Both the position numbers and the translations under genes were made by a program. 64,000 bases of DNA, from contig JADLAT010000015.1 in the NCBI GenBank assembly GCA_020848095.1, positions 124,001 through 188,000 of the forward strand. The letters run 5' to 3'. Below, piece after piece: positions 54,410 through 63,942 of this stretch (the stretch's first letter is position 1; every line of letters starts with the position of its first letter). The notes below the pieces were generated by a model that had not been told where the DNA came from, made no database searches, and worked only from the letters and a program-made list of their open reading frames with translations. The stretch comes from Alphaproteobacteria bacterium (GTDB lineage Bacteria > Pseudomonadota > Alphaproteobacteria > Micavibrionales > Micavibrionaceae).

Positions 54410-57157
54410 TCAGGCCTTTTGCGCCAATTGTCCGTGGCAATGTTTGAATTTCTTGCCGGAGCCGCAAGGGCAGGCCGCATTACGCTGCGTTTTTCCCCAC
54501 GTTGCCGGATCATCCTTATCAAAAACCACGCGGCGCGGCATGGGCTGGACGTTGGAGGCAGGGCTGCCCCGCTCGACATTGCCGGCAGCCCCCGTACCCA
54601 TAAGGGCCGGGTCCTGTCTGCCCTCTTGAAGTCTTTGCTTTTCCGCAGGCGTAAGAAGGTTTTCAGCTTCCTGCGGGTCTATGTTGATTTCAACCAGACT
54701 TAAGGTCTGCGTGATGCTTTCCCGCATCTGATCAAGCATAAGCTCAAACGCGGCAAAGGCTTCGGCCTTATATTCGTTGAGAGGGTCACGCTGGCCAAAG
54801 GCGCGGAGGTTAATCCCCTGACGCAGATGGTCGAGCTGAAGCAGGTGATCTTTCCAGTGCTGATCAAGCAATTGCAATACGATGGATTTTTCCATCTGCC
54901 GCCAGAGCGCCGCGCCTGTATTGGCTACTTTTTCCGCCATCTTGCGGTCTGAGGCGTTTAAAATGCGCTCCAGAATTTCTTCCTCGGCAATGCCTTCTTC
55001 CTTCGCCCAGTCCTGCACCGGCAGATCAAGATTTAAAACCCGCTGCACTTCAGTGTGCAAGGAGGATGTATCCCATTGCTCAGCATAAGCCCCATGGGGA
55101 ATTGTCGCGCGAACGATATCTTCGGCGGATTGCTGGCGCATATCCTTGACCAGATCTTCAAGGCTGTCGGATTCCATGATCTCGCGGCGCTGTTCATAAA
55201 TGACTTTGCGCTGGTCGTTCATCACGTTGTCAAATTTGAGCAGGTTTTTCCGAATATCGAAATGCATGCTCTCGACTTTGGCCTGTGCCCGCTCCAGCAT
55301 TTTGGAGATGAATGGATGCTCAAGCGCTTCACCTTCTTGCAGGCCTATATTCTTGTTGCCCAAAAGAGCCTCAAGCTTATCCCCTGCAAAAATACGCATG
55401 AGATCATCTTCAACCGAGAGAAAGAACATGGAGGCACCGGGGTCACCCTGACGGCCTGACCGACCGCGAAGCTGGTTGTCGATCCGGCGCGATTCGTGCC
55501 GCTCTGTGCCCACGATGTAAAGGCCGCCGGCCTCTTTCACGATTTCTTTATTGGTTTCGACATCCCTTTCAATTTTTTCTGCCAGACGTTTTTTCTCATC
55601 CTCGGGCAGGGATGCATCGATTTCCGCATCGATCAGCATTTCGGCATTACCGCCAAGCTTGATATCCGTTCCCCGTCCGGCCATGTTCGTGGCGATGGTG
55701 ATCGCGCCGGGGCGCCCGGCCTGCGCAACGATATAGGCTTCCTGTTCATGGTAACGGGCGTTCAGGACATTATGCTGAATCTTTTCTTTTTTAAGGCGAG
55801 ACGAAAGCTTTTCCGAGTTTTCAATGGACACTGTCCCGACCAGAACAGGCTGCTTGCGCTCGTAACAATCACGGATCAGCGCCACGATGGCATCTTCTTT
55901 TTCGGAAAGCGATTTATAGATTTTATCGTTATGATCAATGCGTGCGATCGGAACATGGGTGGGAATACTCACCACACTAAGGCCGTAAATTTCTGCAAAT
56001 TCGGCGGCCTCCGTCATCCCTGTGCCGGTCATACCCGCCAATTTTGGATAAAGCCGGAAATAGTTCTGGAACGTGATAGAGGCCAGCGTCTGGTTTTCTG
56101 TCTGGATGGTAACGCCTTCCTTGGCCTCGATAGCCTGATGCAGCCCCTCGGACAGGCGTCGCCCGTCCATCATCCGTCCCGTAAATTCGTCAATCAGAAC
56201 AACTTTTCCATCCTTGACGATGTAATCCTTGTCCAAGTGAAAAAGCTTGCGCGCTTTCAAAGCCTGATTCACATGGTGCACCAGCGCGATATTCTGGATA
56301 TCGTACATGCTGCCGTCACTGAGAAGATTATGCTCCTCCAAAAGGCGCTCAATGCTTTCCGTTCCCTCTTCGGTCAGGACAATGGTTTTATGTTTTTCGT
56401 CCATCTCATAATCATCATCCCCCAAAAGCGGAATGAGCTTATCAACGGCTCCATATAATTCTGTGGAAGACTCCGATGGTCCGGAAATAATAAGGGGCGT
56501 ACGGGCCTCATCGATCAAAATCGAATCAACCTCGTCAACGATGGCGTAATTGAAATCGCGCTGAACCATTTGCTTCAGATTGAATTTCATATTATCGCGC
56601 AGGTAATCAAAACCAAATTCGTTATTCGTGCCATAGGTTATGTCCGCAAGATACGCGGCCCTGCGGGCGCTCTCGGTGATATTGGAAGTGATGCAGCCAA
56701 CACTCATCCCCAGAAAATTATAAAGCTGTCCCATCCATTCGGCATCGCGCGCGGCCAGATAATCGTTCACAGTAACAACATGCACGCCTTTACCGCTGAG
56801 AGCATTGAGATAAACCGCAAGCGTTGCCACGAGGGTTTTTCCCTCCCCGGTCTTCATCTCGGCAATTTTGCCATCGTTCAGGACCAGCCCGCCGATCAAC
56901 TGCACATCATAAGGCCGCAACCCCAAAACGCGCTCTGCGGCCTCGCGCACAACGGCAAAGGCCTCATGCGTTAATTTATCCAGTGTCTCTCCCTGCGCCA
57001 GACGCTCCCGAAGAATGCCTGTTTGCGCTTGAAGCTCCACATCGCGCATCGCGGCATAACGCTCGGCCAGCGCGTTTATAGGTGCTGTTTGCTTATGATA
57101 GGCTTTAAGCGCGCGATCATTTGAAGATCCAAAAATTTTGGTGGCGATACCTAGCAA
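54410..57157 (-). CDS. secA: Protein translocase ATPase SecA, TTG start
   Basis: 915 aa from the TTG at 57157-57155, which has AAGGAG seven bases upstream and gives the usual N-terminus ([15 protein letters not shown]). A longer reading from 57205 is open but would need 16 non-family residues. Motor with Walker [38 protein letters not shown], and [13 protein letters not shown]-terminal zinc motif [14 protein letters not shown]. Drives preproteins through SecYEG. Own promoter at 57187-57215. Confidence 0.98.
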   Translation of the reverse strand: MLGIATKIFGSSNDRALKAYHKQTAPINALAERYAAMRDVELQAQTGILRERLAQGETLDKLTHEAFAVVREAAERVLGLRPYDVQLIGGLVLNDGKIAEMKTGEGKTLVATLAVYLNALSGKGVHVVTVNDYLAARDAEWMGQLYNFLGMSVGCITSNITESARRAAYLADITYGTNNEFGFDYLRDNMKFNLKQMVQRDFNYAIVDEVDSILIDEARTPLIISGPSESSTELYGAVDKLIPLLGDDDYEMDEKHKTIVLTEEGTESIERLLEEHNLLSDGSMYDIQNIALVHHVNQALKARKLFHLDKDYIVKDGKVVLIDEFTGRMMDGRRLSEGLHQAIEAKEGVTIQTENQTLASITFQNYFRLYPKLAGMTGTGMTEAAEFAEIYGLSVVSIPTHVPIARIDHNDKIYKSLSEKEDAIVALIRDCYERKQPVLVGTVSIENSEKLSSRLKKEKIQHNVLNARYHEQEAYIVAQAGRPGAITIATNMAGRGTDIKLGGNAEMLIDAEIDASLPEDEKKRLAEKIERDVETNKEIVKEAGGLYIVGTERHESRRIDNQLRGRSGRQGDPGASMFFLSVEDDLMRIFAGDKLEALLGNKNIGLQEGEALEHPFISKMLERAQAKVESMHFDIRKNLLKFDNVMNDQRKVIYEQRREIMESDSLEDLVKDMRQQSAEDIVRATIPHGAYAEQWDTSSLHTEVQRVLNLDLPVQDWAKEEGIAEEEILERILNASDRKMAEKVANTGAALWRQMEKSIVLQLLDQHWKDHLLQLDHLRQGINLRAFGQRDPLNEYKAEAFAAFELMLDQMRESITQTLSLVEINIDPQEAENLLTPAEKQRLQEGRQDPALMGTGAAGNVERGSPASNVQPMPRRVVFDKDDPATWGKTQRNAACPCGSGKKFKHCHGQLAQKA

Positions 57158-57186
57158 TGAAAGTCTCCTTAAAGGTCGAATGTCCT

Positions 57187-57215
57187 CATATAAGCCGCTA
57201 AACAAGCCGCGTCAA
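57187..57215 (-). promoter_or_regulatory. secA promoter, TTGACG-17-TATATG
   Basis: -35 TTGACG (57215-57210), 17-base spacer, -10 TATATG (57192-57187). Only about 20-25 bases separate the start of transcription from the TTG start. It excludes a start further upstream than 57180. Confidence 0.6.
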
Positions 57216-57339
57216 TGACTGTAGTAAATACGTGTTTCCCGGGCTTTCGCCACGCTTGCAAAGTCGTTAGGCTTTCGCTAATCTCGCTCACCTGTAAACT
57301 TTTTTCGATTTGTTCTTTTACAAAGGAAGCGACAAGACA

Positions 57340-58434
57340 ATGCCTGAGATCAATAATGAGATCAATAAAACAAATTCAAATGCCAAGCAGCGCGGCAATG
57401 TAGCCATTATTGCGCTGGTTGTGCTGGCTGTTGTAGCCGTAGGCGCGACGATAGTCCTGTCCGGTAAGATCGGTGGCGATAAATCAGCAACGCAAACCAC
57501 TCCGGAAGTGGCAGCAACGCAAGCCTCTCCGGCTGAAACGGAAACTGCCGCCGGCGATGAAACGGCTGCGGACGCCACAGAGCCGGCCTCGGAAAAGGCT
57601 GAAGATAAAACCGCAGAAGCAAAAACACCTGCGGAAGCGCCAGTCATCGAACCGGGCAATCCTGTCGTGGCCAAAGTCAACGGGCGTGATATCTCTCGCC
57701 TTGATGTCTTTAATTTCATTCAGACACTTTCTCCCCAGATCCGTCAAATGCCGGTTGAGCAGCTATTCCCTCTGGCGCTGGATCAGGTCGTGAATGCTGA
57801 GCTGATTGGCGAAAAAGTTAAGAAAGAACCTGAGCTTGAAAAAGACCCCGCTGTTCAGGAACAGCTTAAAATCGCCAAGCAACAGATTGTTCGCTCCGTT
57901 TTCATGCAAAAAGAAGCTGAGAAGGCCGTTACGGAGGATATGATCAAGGCCGCCTATGAAGACTATAAGAAAAACTTCCCCGAGGTTGAGGAAATCAAGG
58001 CGCGCCATATTCTTGTGAAAGATGAGGCGCTTGCACGGGATTTGATCAAACAGATCAAGGACGGTGGTGATTTTGCTGCTCTGGCTAAGGAGCATTCCAT
58101 AGATGCGACAAAAGAGCGCGGCGGCGAACTCAACTTTTTCTCCAAACAGGATGTCGTGCCTGAATTTGCCGATGCGTCTTTCTCTATGGATGTGAATGAG
58201 GTGAGTGATAAACCTGTGAAATCAGAGTTTGGCTATCACGTGATTCAGGTTTTGGAAAAACGCCAGCGGCCACCGGCTGATTATGAGCAGGCCAAGCCTT
58301 ATCTGCTTGCGCAGCTGCGCGGCAAGGTGCTGGGCGATGTTGTTCAAAAATGGCGCGAAAATGCTAAAATCGAGACATTCGATATTAATGGCAAGCCTGA
58401 AACAACAGAAGAAACCGCGCCTAAGGCCGAATAG
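57340..58434 (+). CDS. Periplasmic peptidylprolyl isomerase, PpiC/parvulin type
   Basis: 364 aa from the ATG at 57340 (AAAGGAAG upstream). A polar N-terminus then one membrane helix (about residues 21-43) anchor it; a long Ala/Glu/Thr/Pro linker (about 50-115) leads to a SurA-N-like part (VAKVNGRDISRLDVFNFIQT) and a parvulin domain (IKARHILVKDEALARDLIKQ to FGYHVIQVLEKR). Likely a chaperone for exported proteins, which suits its divergent position next to secA. A terminator follows. Confidence 0.93.
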   Translation: MPEINNEINKTNSNAKQRGNVAIIALVVLAVVAVGATIVLSGKIGGDKSATQTTPEVAATQASPAETETAAGDETAADATEPASEKAEDKTAEAKTPAEAPVIEPGNPVVAKVNGRDISRLDVFNFIQTLSPQIRQMPVEQLFPLALDQVVNAELIGEKVKKEPELEKDPAVQEQLKIAKQQIVRSVFMQKEAEKAVTEDMIKAAYEDYKKNFPEVEEIKARHILVKDEALARDLIKQIKDGGDFAALAKEHSIDATKERGGELNFFSKQDVVPEFADASFSMDVNEVSDKPVKSEFGYHVIQVLEKRQRPPADYEQAKPYLLAQLRGKVLGDVVQKWRENAKIETFDINGKPETTEETAPKAE

Positions 58435-58460
58435 CGCGTTTAAAAATAAAAGATAAAGGA

Positions 58461-58491
58461 AAGCCGCAATCTTTAAAGTTTGCGGCTTTTT
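58461..58491 (+). terminator. Terminator after the PpiC gene
   Basis: Nine-bp stem AAGCCGCAA/TTGCGGCTT (58461-58469 with 58480-58488), 10-base loop, then TTTTTC. Lies 27 bases past the stop. Confidence 0.85.
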
Positions 58492-58545
58492 CTTTACTCT
58501 GAAATCCTGAGGATATCGCATAAAGTGCAAGGCGGGAGAAATATA

Positions 58546-58992
58546 ATGAACTGTGCCGAAGCTCTAAAACAGCCTAAACCGCAGAGGCCGGATCTGCCCG
58601 TAATCCTCGTGGCGGCGGTCGCTTTGATCAACACTAAAAACGAAGTCCTGATCGCGCAAAGGCCTGAGGGAAAACCCATGGCCGGGTTGTGGGAGTTTCC
58701 GGGCGGCAAGGTTGATGCGGGAGAAACGCCGGAATTTGCCTTAATGCGGGAAATCGAGGAAGAGCTGGGCATTGAGACGCGCCCTTGCTGTTATCATCCT
58801 ATTGCGTTTGCATCACACAGTTATGAGTCTTTTCATTTGCTTATGCCGTTATTCGCCTGCCGCGTATGGGCGGGGGAGGTGCAAATGAAGGAGCATCAGG
58901 CCATGCAATGGGTGCGCCCGGTTGATATGTTCGGCTACCCCATGCCCGAAGCGGACCTACCTTTAGTAGCGGCCCTGCGTGATTTGCTTTAA
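58546..58992 (+). CDS. mutT: MutT-type Nudix hydrolase
   Basis: 148 aa from the ATG at 58546 (GGGAG upstream); the earlier in-frame start lies inside the preceding terminator. The Nudix box is complete (GGKVDAGETPEFALMREIEE then ELG), and VEFPGG-like WEFPGGKV is typical of MutT (8-oxo-dGTP removal). A further substrate preference cannot be read. The methyltransferase gene follows 9 bases later. Confidence 0.92.
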   Translation: MNCAEALKQPKPQRPDLPVILVAAVALINTKNEVLIAQRPEGKPMAGLWEFPGGKVDAGETPEFALMREIEEELGIETRPCCYHPIAFASHSYESFHLLMPLFACRVWAGEVQMKEHQAMQWVRPVDMFGYPMPEADLPLVAALRDLL

Positions 58993-59001
58993 TATGCCTG
59001 C

Positions 59002-59805
59002 ATGTATCGTTCGGTTTATGATTTAAAAGCATTTTATAATGGCCGGGTCGGGCGCGTCGTTCGGCGCGTGCTACAGGCGCGTATCCGTGATTTCTGGCCC
59101 GACATTCACGGGATGCGGTTAATGGGGTGCGGCTATGCCGTTCCCTATATGCGGGCATTCAAAGAGGAAGCCGAGCGCAGCTTCGCCATCATGCCGGCGG
59201 GACAGGGCGCACATGAATGGCCTCAAAACGGCGGAGGGAACAACCTGAACTGCGTTGTTTTATCCGAGGCGGCAGAGCTTCCGGTGGAAACCAATTCCGT
59301 AGACCGTGTGCTGATGGTTCATGATATTGAGTTTTCAGAGTTTCTAAAGCCGGCACTTCAGGAAATATGGCGCGTGCTTAAATCAAACGGACGCTTATTG
59401 GTGGTGGTGCCCAACCGCGCGGGATTTTGGGCGCGCGCCGACTGGTCTCCCTTCGGGCAGGGCACGCCGTACTCCGCCTCGCAAATTGCCTTTTATCTTC
59501 GTGATAATTTGTTTGTGCATGAACGCACAGAAGGGGCGCTGTTTATGCCACCGATAAAACATTCGCTGTTTTTAAAATCATCCGGCCTGTTTGAAAAGCT
59601 GGGGCGAAGCTATGCACCGTTTCTGGCTGGCGTTCATATGGTGGAGGCCAGCAAGCAGCTATATGCAACGGTCGATAGAGGCTCTGGCTCCGGCGTGCAT
59701 GTACGGGGTCGGAAAATATTTGTGCCGCGCCCGGCAACGCAAGGCGCGGGTTCCTGCCGTATCAAAGCCCATCCAAAGGATGGTCGGGATCAACACCGTC
59801 CATAA
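59002..59805 (+). CDS. SAM-dependent methyltransferase, class I
   Basis: 267 aa. Class I Rossmann methyltransferase. The glycine motif is weak (RLMGCGYAVPYMRAF); AAELPVETNSVDRVLMVHDIE and WRVLKSNGRLLVVVPNRAG are typical of the Methyltransf_11 group. Substrate unknown. The last 15 residues (from about 59762) are read antisense to the end of metA and look like run-through sequence. Probably cotranscribed with mutT. Confidence 0.85.
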   Translation: MYRSVYDLKAFYNGRVGRVVRRVLQARIRDFWPDIHGMRLMGCGYAVPYMRAFKEEAERSFAIMPAGQGAHEWPQNGGGNNLNCVVLSEAAELPVETNSVDRVLMVHDIEFSEFLKPALQEIWRVLKSNGRLLVVVPNRAGFWARADWSPFGQGTPYSASQIAFYLRDNLFVHERTEGALFMPPIKHSLFLKSSGLFEKLGRSYAPFLAGVHMVEASKQLYATVDRGSGSGVHVRGRKIFVPRPATQGAGSCRIKAHPKDGRDQHRP

Positions 59806-60802
59806 ATTGTTTGCGCCGGTCGGCATTGGTTGTCTGATACACCAGACCCGCCCAGTTTCCGATAATGCTGCGCCCGCTATCGCGCCAGCTATTCTCAATA
59901 CGCTCATGAAAGCCTGTATCATCCAGAGGGGCGTCCTCTGATTTTTGCGCATTTTGTAAAAGGCTCTGCATAGCGGAATTAAAGTAATTCTCAGGAAAAG
60001 GGGGTGGCGTTGCAATTTCCCCTCTGCGAAAGCGATCGGCCTCCCGGCGATATTCCTTATAAAGGCTTATGGTGTCGTATTCCGGATGCCCTTGAAAACA
60101 CACCAGACGAAAACCATCCGGGCTAACGGCGATATGTGCGCCGGCCTCTTCGCTGTGAGAAAGAACCTTCAAACCGGCAGATTCGAATTTCTCCCGGCTG
60201 ATGTCGTTATGCCGCGAGTGCGGCACATCAAATACAGTGTTAACCCCGCGCACAAGCGGATGGCGCCGATCAAGCACGCGGTGGCCGTACACGCCCCAAA
60301 GTTTTTCAGGTAACGGCTGGCGTTTCTGGCCATAGCGAAACTGCATTACGGCATGCGTCGCCAGGCAGGAGCAAAGCGTTGAGGTAACATTATCCCAACT
60401 CCAGCGCATCACATCTTGCAGCGGCCCCCAAAACGGCGCTTTCATAAGCTCCGGATCGGCAACATTCGCACCGCTGATGATCAGGGCGTCCAGACCGCCC
60501 TCCCTGATTTTATCAAAGGGTTCATAGTAGCGGTTAACATATTCTCGGGCTTCCGTCCCGCGTTCAATCTCAGGCAGGGTGAAGGGGTGCATATAAAACT
60601 GGGCAATCTGGTTACTTTCACCAACCAACCGAAAAAACTGACGTTCTGTGGCTTGCAAGGCGGCATCCGGCATCATGTTGAGGAGGCCAATATGCATCTC
60701 ACGAATTTCCTGAGACAAGGCCCGCCCGGCGGGCAAGATGGTGCGCCCCTCTTGCCGGAGACGTTCAAACGTGGGGAGATCATTATAGGCAACCAGAGGC
60801 AT
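59762..60802 (-). CDS. metA: Homoserine O-acyltransferase MetA
   Basis: 346 aa from the ATG at 60802 (MPLVAYNDLP). Acylates homoserine in methionine synthesis. The active Cys is in LCSCLATHAVMQF; the His-Glu pair is in VCFQGHPEYDT. The residue that in the family tells succinyl- (Gly) from acetyl-CoA (Glu) users appears to be Ala in SGANVADPE by my alignment, so the acyl donor is open. The region upstream (60803-60920) has no SAM riboswitch that I can find; an inverted CCGAAA/TTTCGG repeat lies there. Confidence 0.94.
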   Translation of the reverse strand: MPLVAYNDLPTFERLRQEGRTILPAGRALSQEIREMHIGLLNMMPDAALQATERQFFRLVGESNQIAQFYMHPFTLPEIERGTEAREYVNRYYEPFDKIREGGLDALIISGANVADPELMKAPFWGPLQDVMRWSWDNVTSTLCSCLATHAVMQFRYGQKRQPLPEKLWGVYGHRVLDRRHPLVRGVNTVFDVPHSRHNDISREKFESAGLKVLSHSEEAGAHIAVSPDGFRLVCFQGHPEYDTISLYKEYRREADRFRRGEIATPPPFPENYFNSAMQSLLQNAQKSEDAPLDDTGFHERIENSWRDSGRSIIGNWAGLVYQTTNADRRKQFMDGVDPDHPLDGL

Positions 60803-60920
60803 ATGCTGTGTTAATCCTCGTTTATAATGTATCCGAAAGGGACATATTTTCGGGCGCTTGTCCTGTGCCCGCAACTTCTTTATAGTCCCGGCGCAGGGTA
60901 TCCGTCTATGGTGAAAAAAT

Positions 60921-61850
60921 ATGGCGAAGTTCGAAAAGATTACGATTGTGGGTATGGGGCATATCGGCTCTTCGCTGGCGCGCGCTATCCGTCAAAATAA
61001 CCTGACGAAAAAGCTGGTTGCTGCGGATATAAGCGAAGACGTGTGTCGGCGCGTTGTGGAGCTTGGTCTTGCGGATATCGTAACGAGCGATCTTGGCGCT
61101 AGCGTAGAGGGAAGCGATATCGTTATTCTGGCTATTCCCGTGGGGGCCATGAAAGGCGTTGCCGCTCTTATCGGGCCGCGCCTTAAGGCAAAATCCGTCG
61201 TAACGGATGTGGGGTCCGTTAAGGGCGCGGTCATTGAGGCTGTTCAGCCCTTTATCCCAGAGAGCGTGGACTTCGTGCCCGCGCACCCGATCGCCGGAAA
61301 CGAGAATTCTGGCCCGGAATCGGGCATTGTGGACCTTTTCATAGGGCGCTGGTGCATTTTAACACCGACACCGAAGACAAGCATCCGCGCGGTGGAAAAA
61401 ATAACACATCTTTGGGAAGGCTGCGGCGCCCGCATCGAAATTATGGACCCCGCGCGCCATGATCTCGTTTTGGGGATTACCTCCCATTTACCGCATCTGA
61501 TCGCCTACACAATCGTAGGAACGGCGGAACATCTGGAGGAGGATATGAAAGCGGAAGTTATCAAATTTTCTGCCTCCGGCTTTCGTGGGTTTACGCGGAT
61601 TGCCGCTTCCGATCCGGTTATGTGGCGCGATATATTCCTGAATAACAAGGAAGCCGTTCTGGACGTTCTCGAACGCTTTTCAGAGGATTTGACGGCTATG
61701 CAAAAAGCCATCCGGCGCGGTGATGGGGAATATCTCCATGAGGTCTTTACCCATACCCGCAAAGTCAGGCGCGGTATTACGGATCTGGGACTGGAGGGGT
61801 TCTCCAGCCCGGATCTTGTACGGAAACGGCATCTCGAGAAGGAAGGCTAG
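60921..61850 (+). CDS. tyrA: Prephenate/arogenate dehydrogenase
   Basis: 309 aa. Makes hydroxyphenylpyruvate or tyrosine. The NAD fold is ITIVGMGHIGSSLARAIR; the conserved His region is VDFVPAHPIAGNENSGPESG; and GITSHLPHLIAYTIVGTAEH. It is a stand-alone enzyme with no fused chorismate mutase. It is divergent from metA. Its last 74 bases overlap the convergent plsC gene. Confidence 0.95.
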   Translation: MAKFEKITIVGMGHIGSSLARAIRQNNLTKKLVAADISEDVCRRVVELGLADIVTSDLGASVEGSDIVILAIPVGAMKGVAALIGPRLKAKSVVTDVGSVKGAVIEAVQPFIPESVDFVPAHPIAGNENSGPESGIVDLFIGRWCILTPTPKTSIRAVEKITHLWEGCGARIEIMDPARHDLVLGITSHLPHLIAYTIVGTAEHLEEDMKAEVIKFSASGFRGFTRIAASDPVMWRDIFLNNKEAVLDVLERFSEDLTAMQKAIRRGDGEYLHEVFTHTRKVRRGITDLGLEGFSSPDLVRKRHLEKEG

Positions 61851-63303
61851 GCGGCGTTCTCCGCGTAGCTTTGCGGCCCGCCAGGGTAATAAGGGGAAGC
61901 GGCCCGGCATACAAGGTCGTTCCTTTTTGCATGATGGGGATGCTGACCACCCCGTTTTCATCTGAAAAGGCACCGAAAGCCGAATTTACGAACAAGGCCG
62001 CGCGGGGCTTTATGATGTCGCTGCTCTGCAGGGACTGCAGCAAGACACCGTGGTTATGAAGCTTCACCACAAGATCAAGTACAGGCACAGGCTCTTGCCT
62101 AAGATCAACATCACCGCTGATTTCAGCTAAAAACGAACCTTGCTCCAGCATGCTTTCGTGAAAAACCAGCGTTTCACCATAAATGGAAAGCCGGGCGCTT
62201 AAACGATCAAGCTTTAAGGAATCCTTCCAATCGGTGTTTTGTATTTCAATCGTATCAGTATCAACCTGTATCGGCAGAAAAGGCAAAGGCCAGCCCGTAG
62301 CTCGTAAATTGGTAATAAGAACACTGCCTTCCGGCTTCTCCAGACGCTGGAACGGGATATAAAGCGCTATTTTCCCGGGATAGCCGGTCACGGCGGGAAC
62401 GGTTACGGGCTGATCCGCTCCGACCATGTCGCGCAGAATATGCGGGTATTCCATACGAATATAATCGGCGGTTTTAAACCATGCCGCGCTATAAAGAGCA
62501 AATAACGCAAGAATAAGAAAGACCCCCGCGGCGAGTGAGATATGTCCGGCGCGCAGGCCTCCAGAGTGTTTAAGACGGGACTCATCCATCAGAATAAGGC
62601 TCTCACCTTCAATTTTCTCTTCAAGCTCTTTCATAAGCGCTCTCCTTTCTTGACCGGGGGGGATAGGCTCCAGAAATTTAAAAACAACGGTTCCCGGTGA
62701 TTTAAGCCAGCCCTTTTTGGGCCAGAATAACCCCGTGTTCAGAGCCAGCGGAATAATCGGCAAATCGGTGGCCTCCTGAATACGGGCCACCCCGATTTTA
62801 TAGGGCTTGTCCGTGGGCGTGGCATCAACATCAACCCTCGTCCCTTGCGGAAAAATAACGATAGGCCGGTTTTGGGCCATCATGCGCCGCGCTCCATTTT
62901 GTATGGATTGAATGGCAGCCTCAGGCGTACTGCGGTCAATGGCTATAACATCACTTTTCTTGAGATAGAGCCCCCAGAGCGGGATGGAAAGAAGCTGTTT
63001 TTTCAATATTACCGCCGGGTCTTTGAACAAAATATGCAGCTTCATGGTCTCATAAGGCGATTGGTGCTTGGCGGCCACAATGAAGGCACGATCTTTCGGC
63101 AGGTTTTCCAGTCCTCGAACTTCAAAATCCAGTCCCAGAATATGTTTTTCAAGGAAATAAACTGTGCGCACGAAAACATACACCGCGCCCATAAAATATT
63201 TGCGCGGCAGCAGAAGAAAGGGCAGACAGGCTACGCATTCAAAACCGACCAGAAGATAAAACAACAGATCGAAAATAACGGAGCGCAAAACAGCGCGCTT
63301 CAT
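61777..63303 (-). CDS. PlsC-type acyltransferase fused to a DUF2125-like domain
   Basis: 508 aa. Residues 1-240 are a 1-acylglycerol-3-phosphate acyltransferase: motif I AKHQSPYETMKL has Glu in place of the usual Asp of HX4D, motif III is FPQGTR, and an N-terminal helix anchors it. A second membrane helix (about 255-272) leads to a beta-rich part (from YSAAWFKTADYIRMEYPHIL) resembling DUF2125, a separate gene beside plsC in related genomes. The last 30 residues are Pro/Arg rich and lie antisense to tyrA. The start overlaps ydcF by 4 bases. Confidence 0.85.
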   Translation of the reverse strand: MKRAVLRSVIFDLLFYLLVGFECVACLPFLLLPRKYFMGAVYVFVRTVYFLEKHILGLDFEVRGLENLPKDRAFIVAAKHQSPYETMKLHILFKDPAVILKKQLLSIPLWGLYLKKSDVIAIDRSTPEAAIQSIQNGARRMMAQNRPIVIFPQGTRVDVDATPTDKPYKIGVARIQEATDLPIIPLALNTGLFWPKKGWLKSPGTVVFKFLEPIPPGQERRALMKELEEKIEGESLILMDESRLKHSGGLRAGHISLAAGVFLILALFALYSAAWFKTADYIRMEYPHILRDMVGADQPVTVPAVTGYPGKIALYIPFQRLEKPEGSVLITNLRATGWPLPFLPIQVDTDTIEIQNTDWKDSLKLDRLSARLSIYGETLVFHESMLEQGSFLAEISGDVDLRQEPVPVLDLVVKLHNHGVLLQSLQSSDIIKPRAALFVNSAFGAFSDENGVVSIPIMQKGTTLYAGPLPLITLAGRKATRRTPPSLPSRDAVSVQDPGWRTPPVPDP

Positions 63304-63929
63304 GGTTCTATCCTTTTTATTTGCGGGCGCTCTGTTTGTGAGCCATCGGAGCGCGTGAGAGGAAGAAACAGCAATTGCGCCGCGCGGTAAAGCGTCTTGT
63401 GATATTCAAGCAGCAGTAAGCTCCAAAAACGCTGATTCTTAATATCCAGATCGGCTTGCTGAACGGGATGAATATAAATTTCCACACCGGGCAGGGCGTG
63501 ATGCAGCTCCATCAGGGAGCGCGCCATATGGTAATTCCCGGTAACTAAGCGAATGGAGGTGAATTTTTGCTCGCGGATCCAATCACTGGTTTCCTCCGCA
63601 TTTTGCTCCGTGGATGTCGCCTTGTACCCCAGCGTAAGGCAGCAGGGCGGCAAAGGTGTTTCGCTTTGCCAGAGATTCGTCAGATCGTTTTTCGTGACAT
63701 CCTTATGAACGCCGCTGATAAACAGATGCCGCGCCTTGCGATGGGCAAACAGGGATAGCCCCTCTTGTATCCGGTTGTCGCCGCCGGTCAAAACAACGAT
63801 AGCATCCGTGGTCTGCTCGGGCGCGCGCGGTGGAGCGGTAATCGCAAAGGCGGCAAAGGCGGCAAAGCCAATGGCCCAGAGGGAGCAAAAGGTCAGGATC
63901 AACGCCGTAAGATTTTTAAGAATTTTCAT
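63300..63929 (-). CDS. YdcF/ElyC-like DUF218 protein
   Basis: 209 aa. N-terminal membrane helix (about residues 10-32), then the DUF218 core: DAIVVLTGGDNRIQEGLSLF, HLFISGVHKDV, IRLVTGNYHMARSLMEL. The family is tied to envelope biogenesis, function not settled. It lies between ftsX and plsC, the usual order in alphaproteobacteria. Confidence 0.9.
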   Translation of the reverse strand: MKILKNLTALILTFCSLWAIGFAAFAAFAITAPPRAPEQTTDAIVVLTGGDNRIQEGLSLFAHRKARHLFISGVHKDVTKNDLTNLWQSETPLPPCCLTLGYKATSTEQNAEETSDWIREQKFTSIRLVTGNYHMARSLMELHHALPGVEIYIHPVQQADLDIKNQRFWSLLLLEYHKTLYRAAQLLFLPLTRSDGSQTERPQIKRIEP

Positions 63930-63942
63930 GACAATACCCCCT

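Noticed and set aside
60803..60920. SAM-II or other methionine riboswitch upstream of metA
   Set aside because: I could not find the SAM-II pseudoknot sequence pattern in this 118-base space; only a short CCGAAA/TTTCGG repeat is present.
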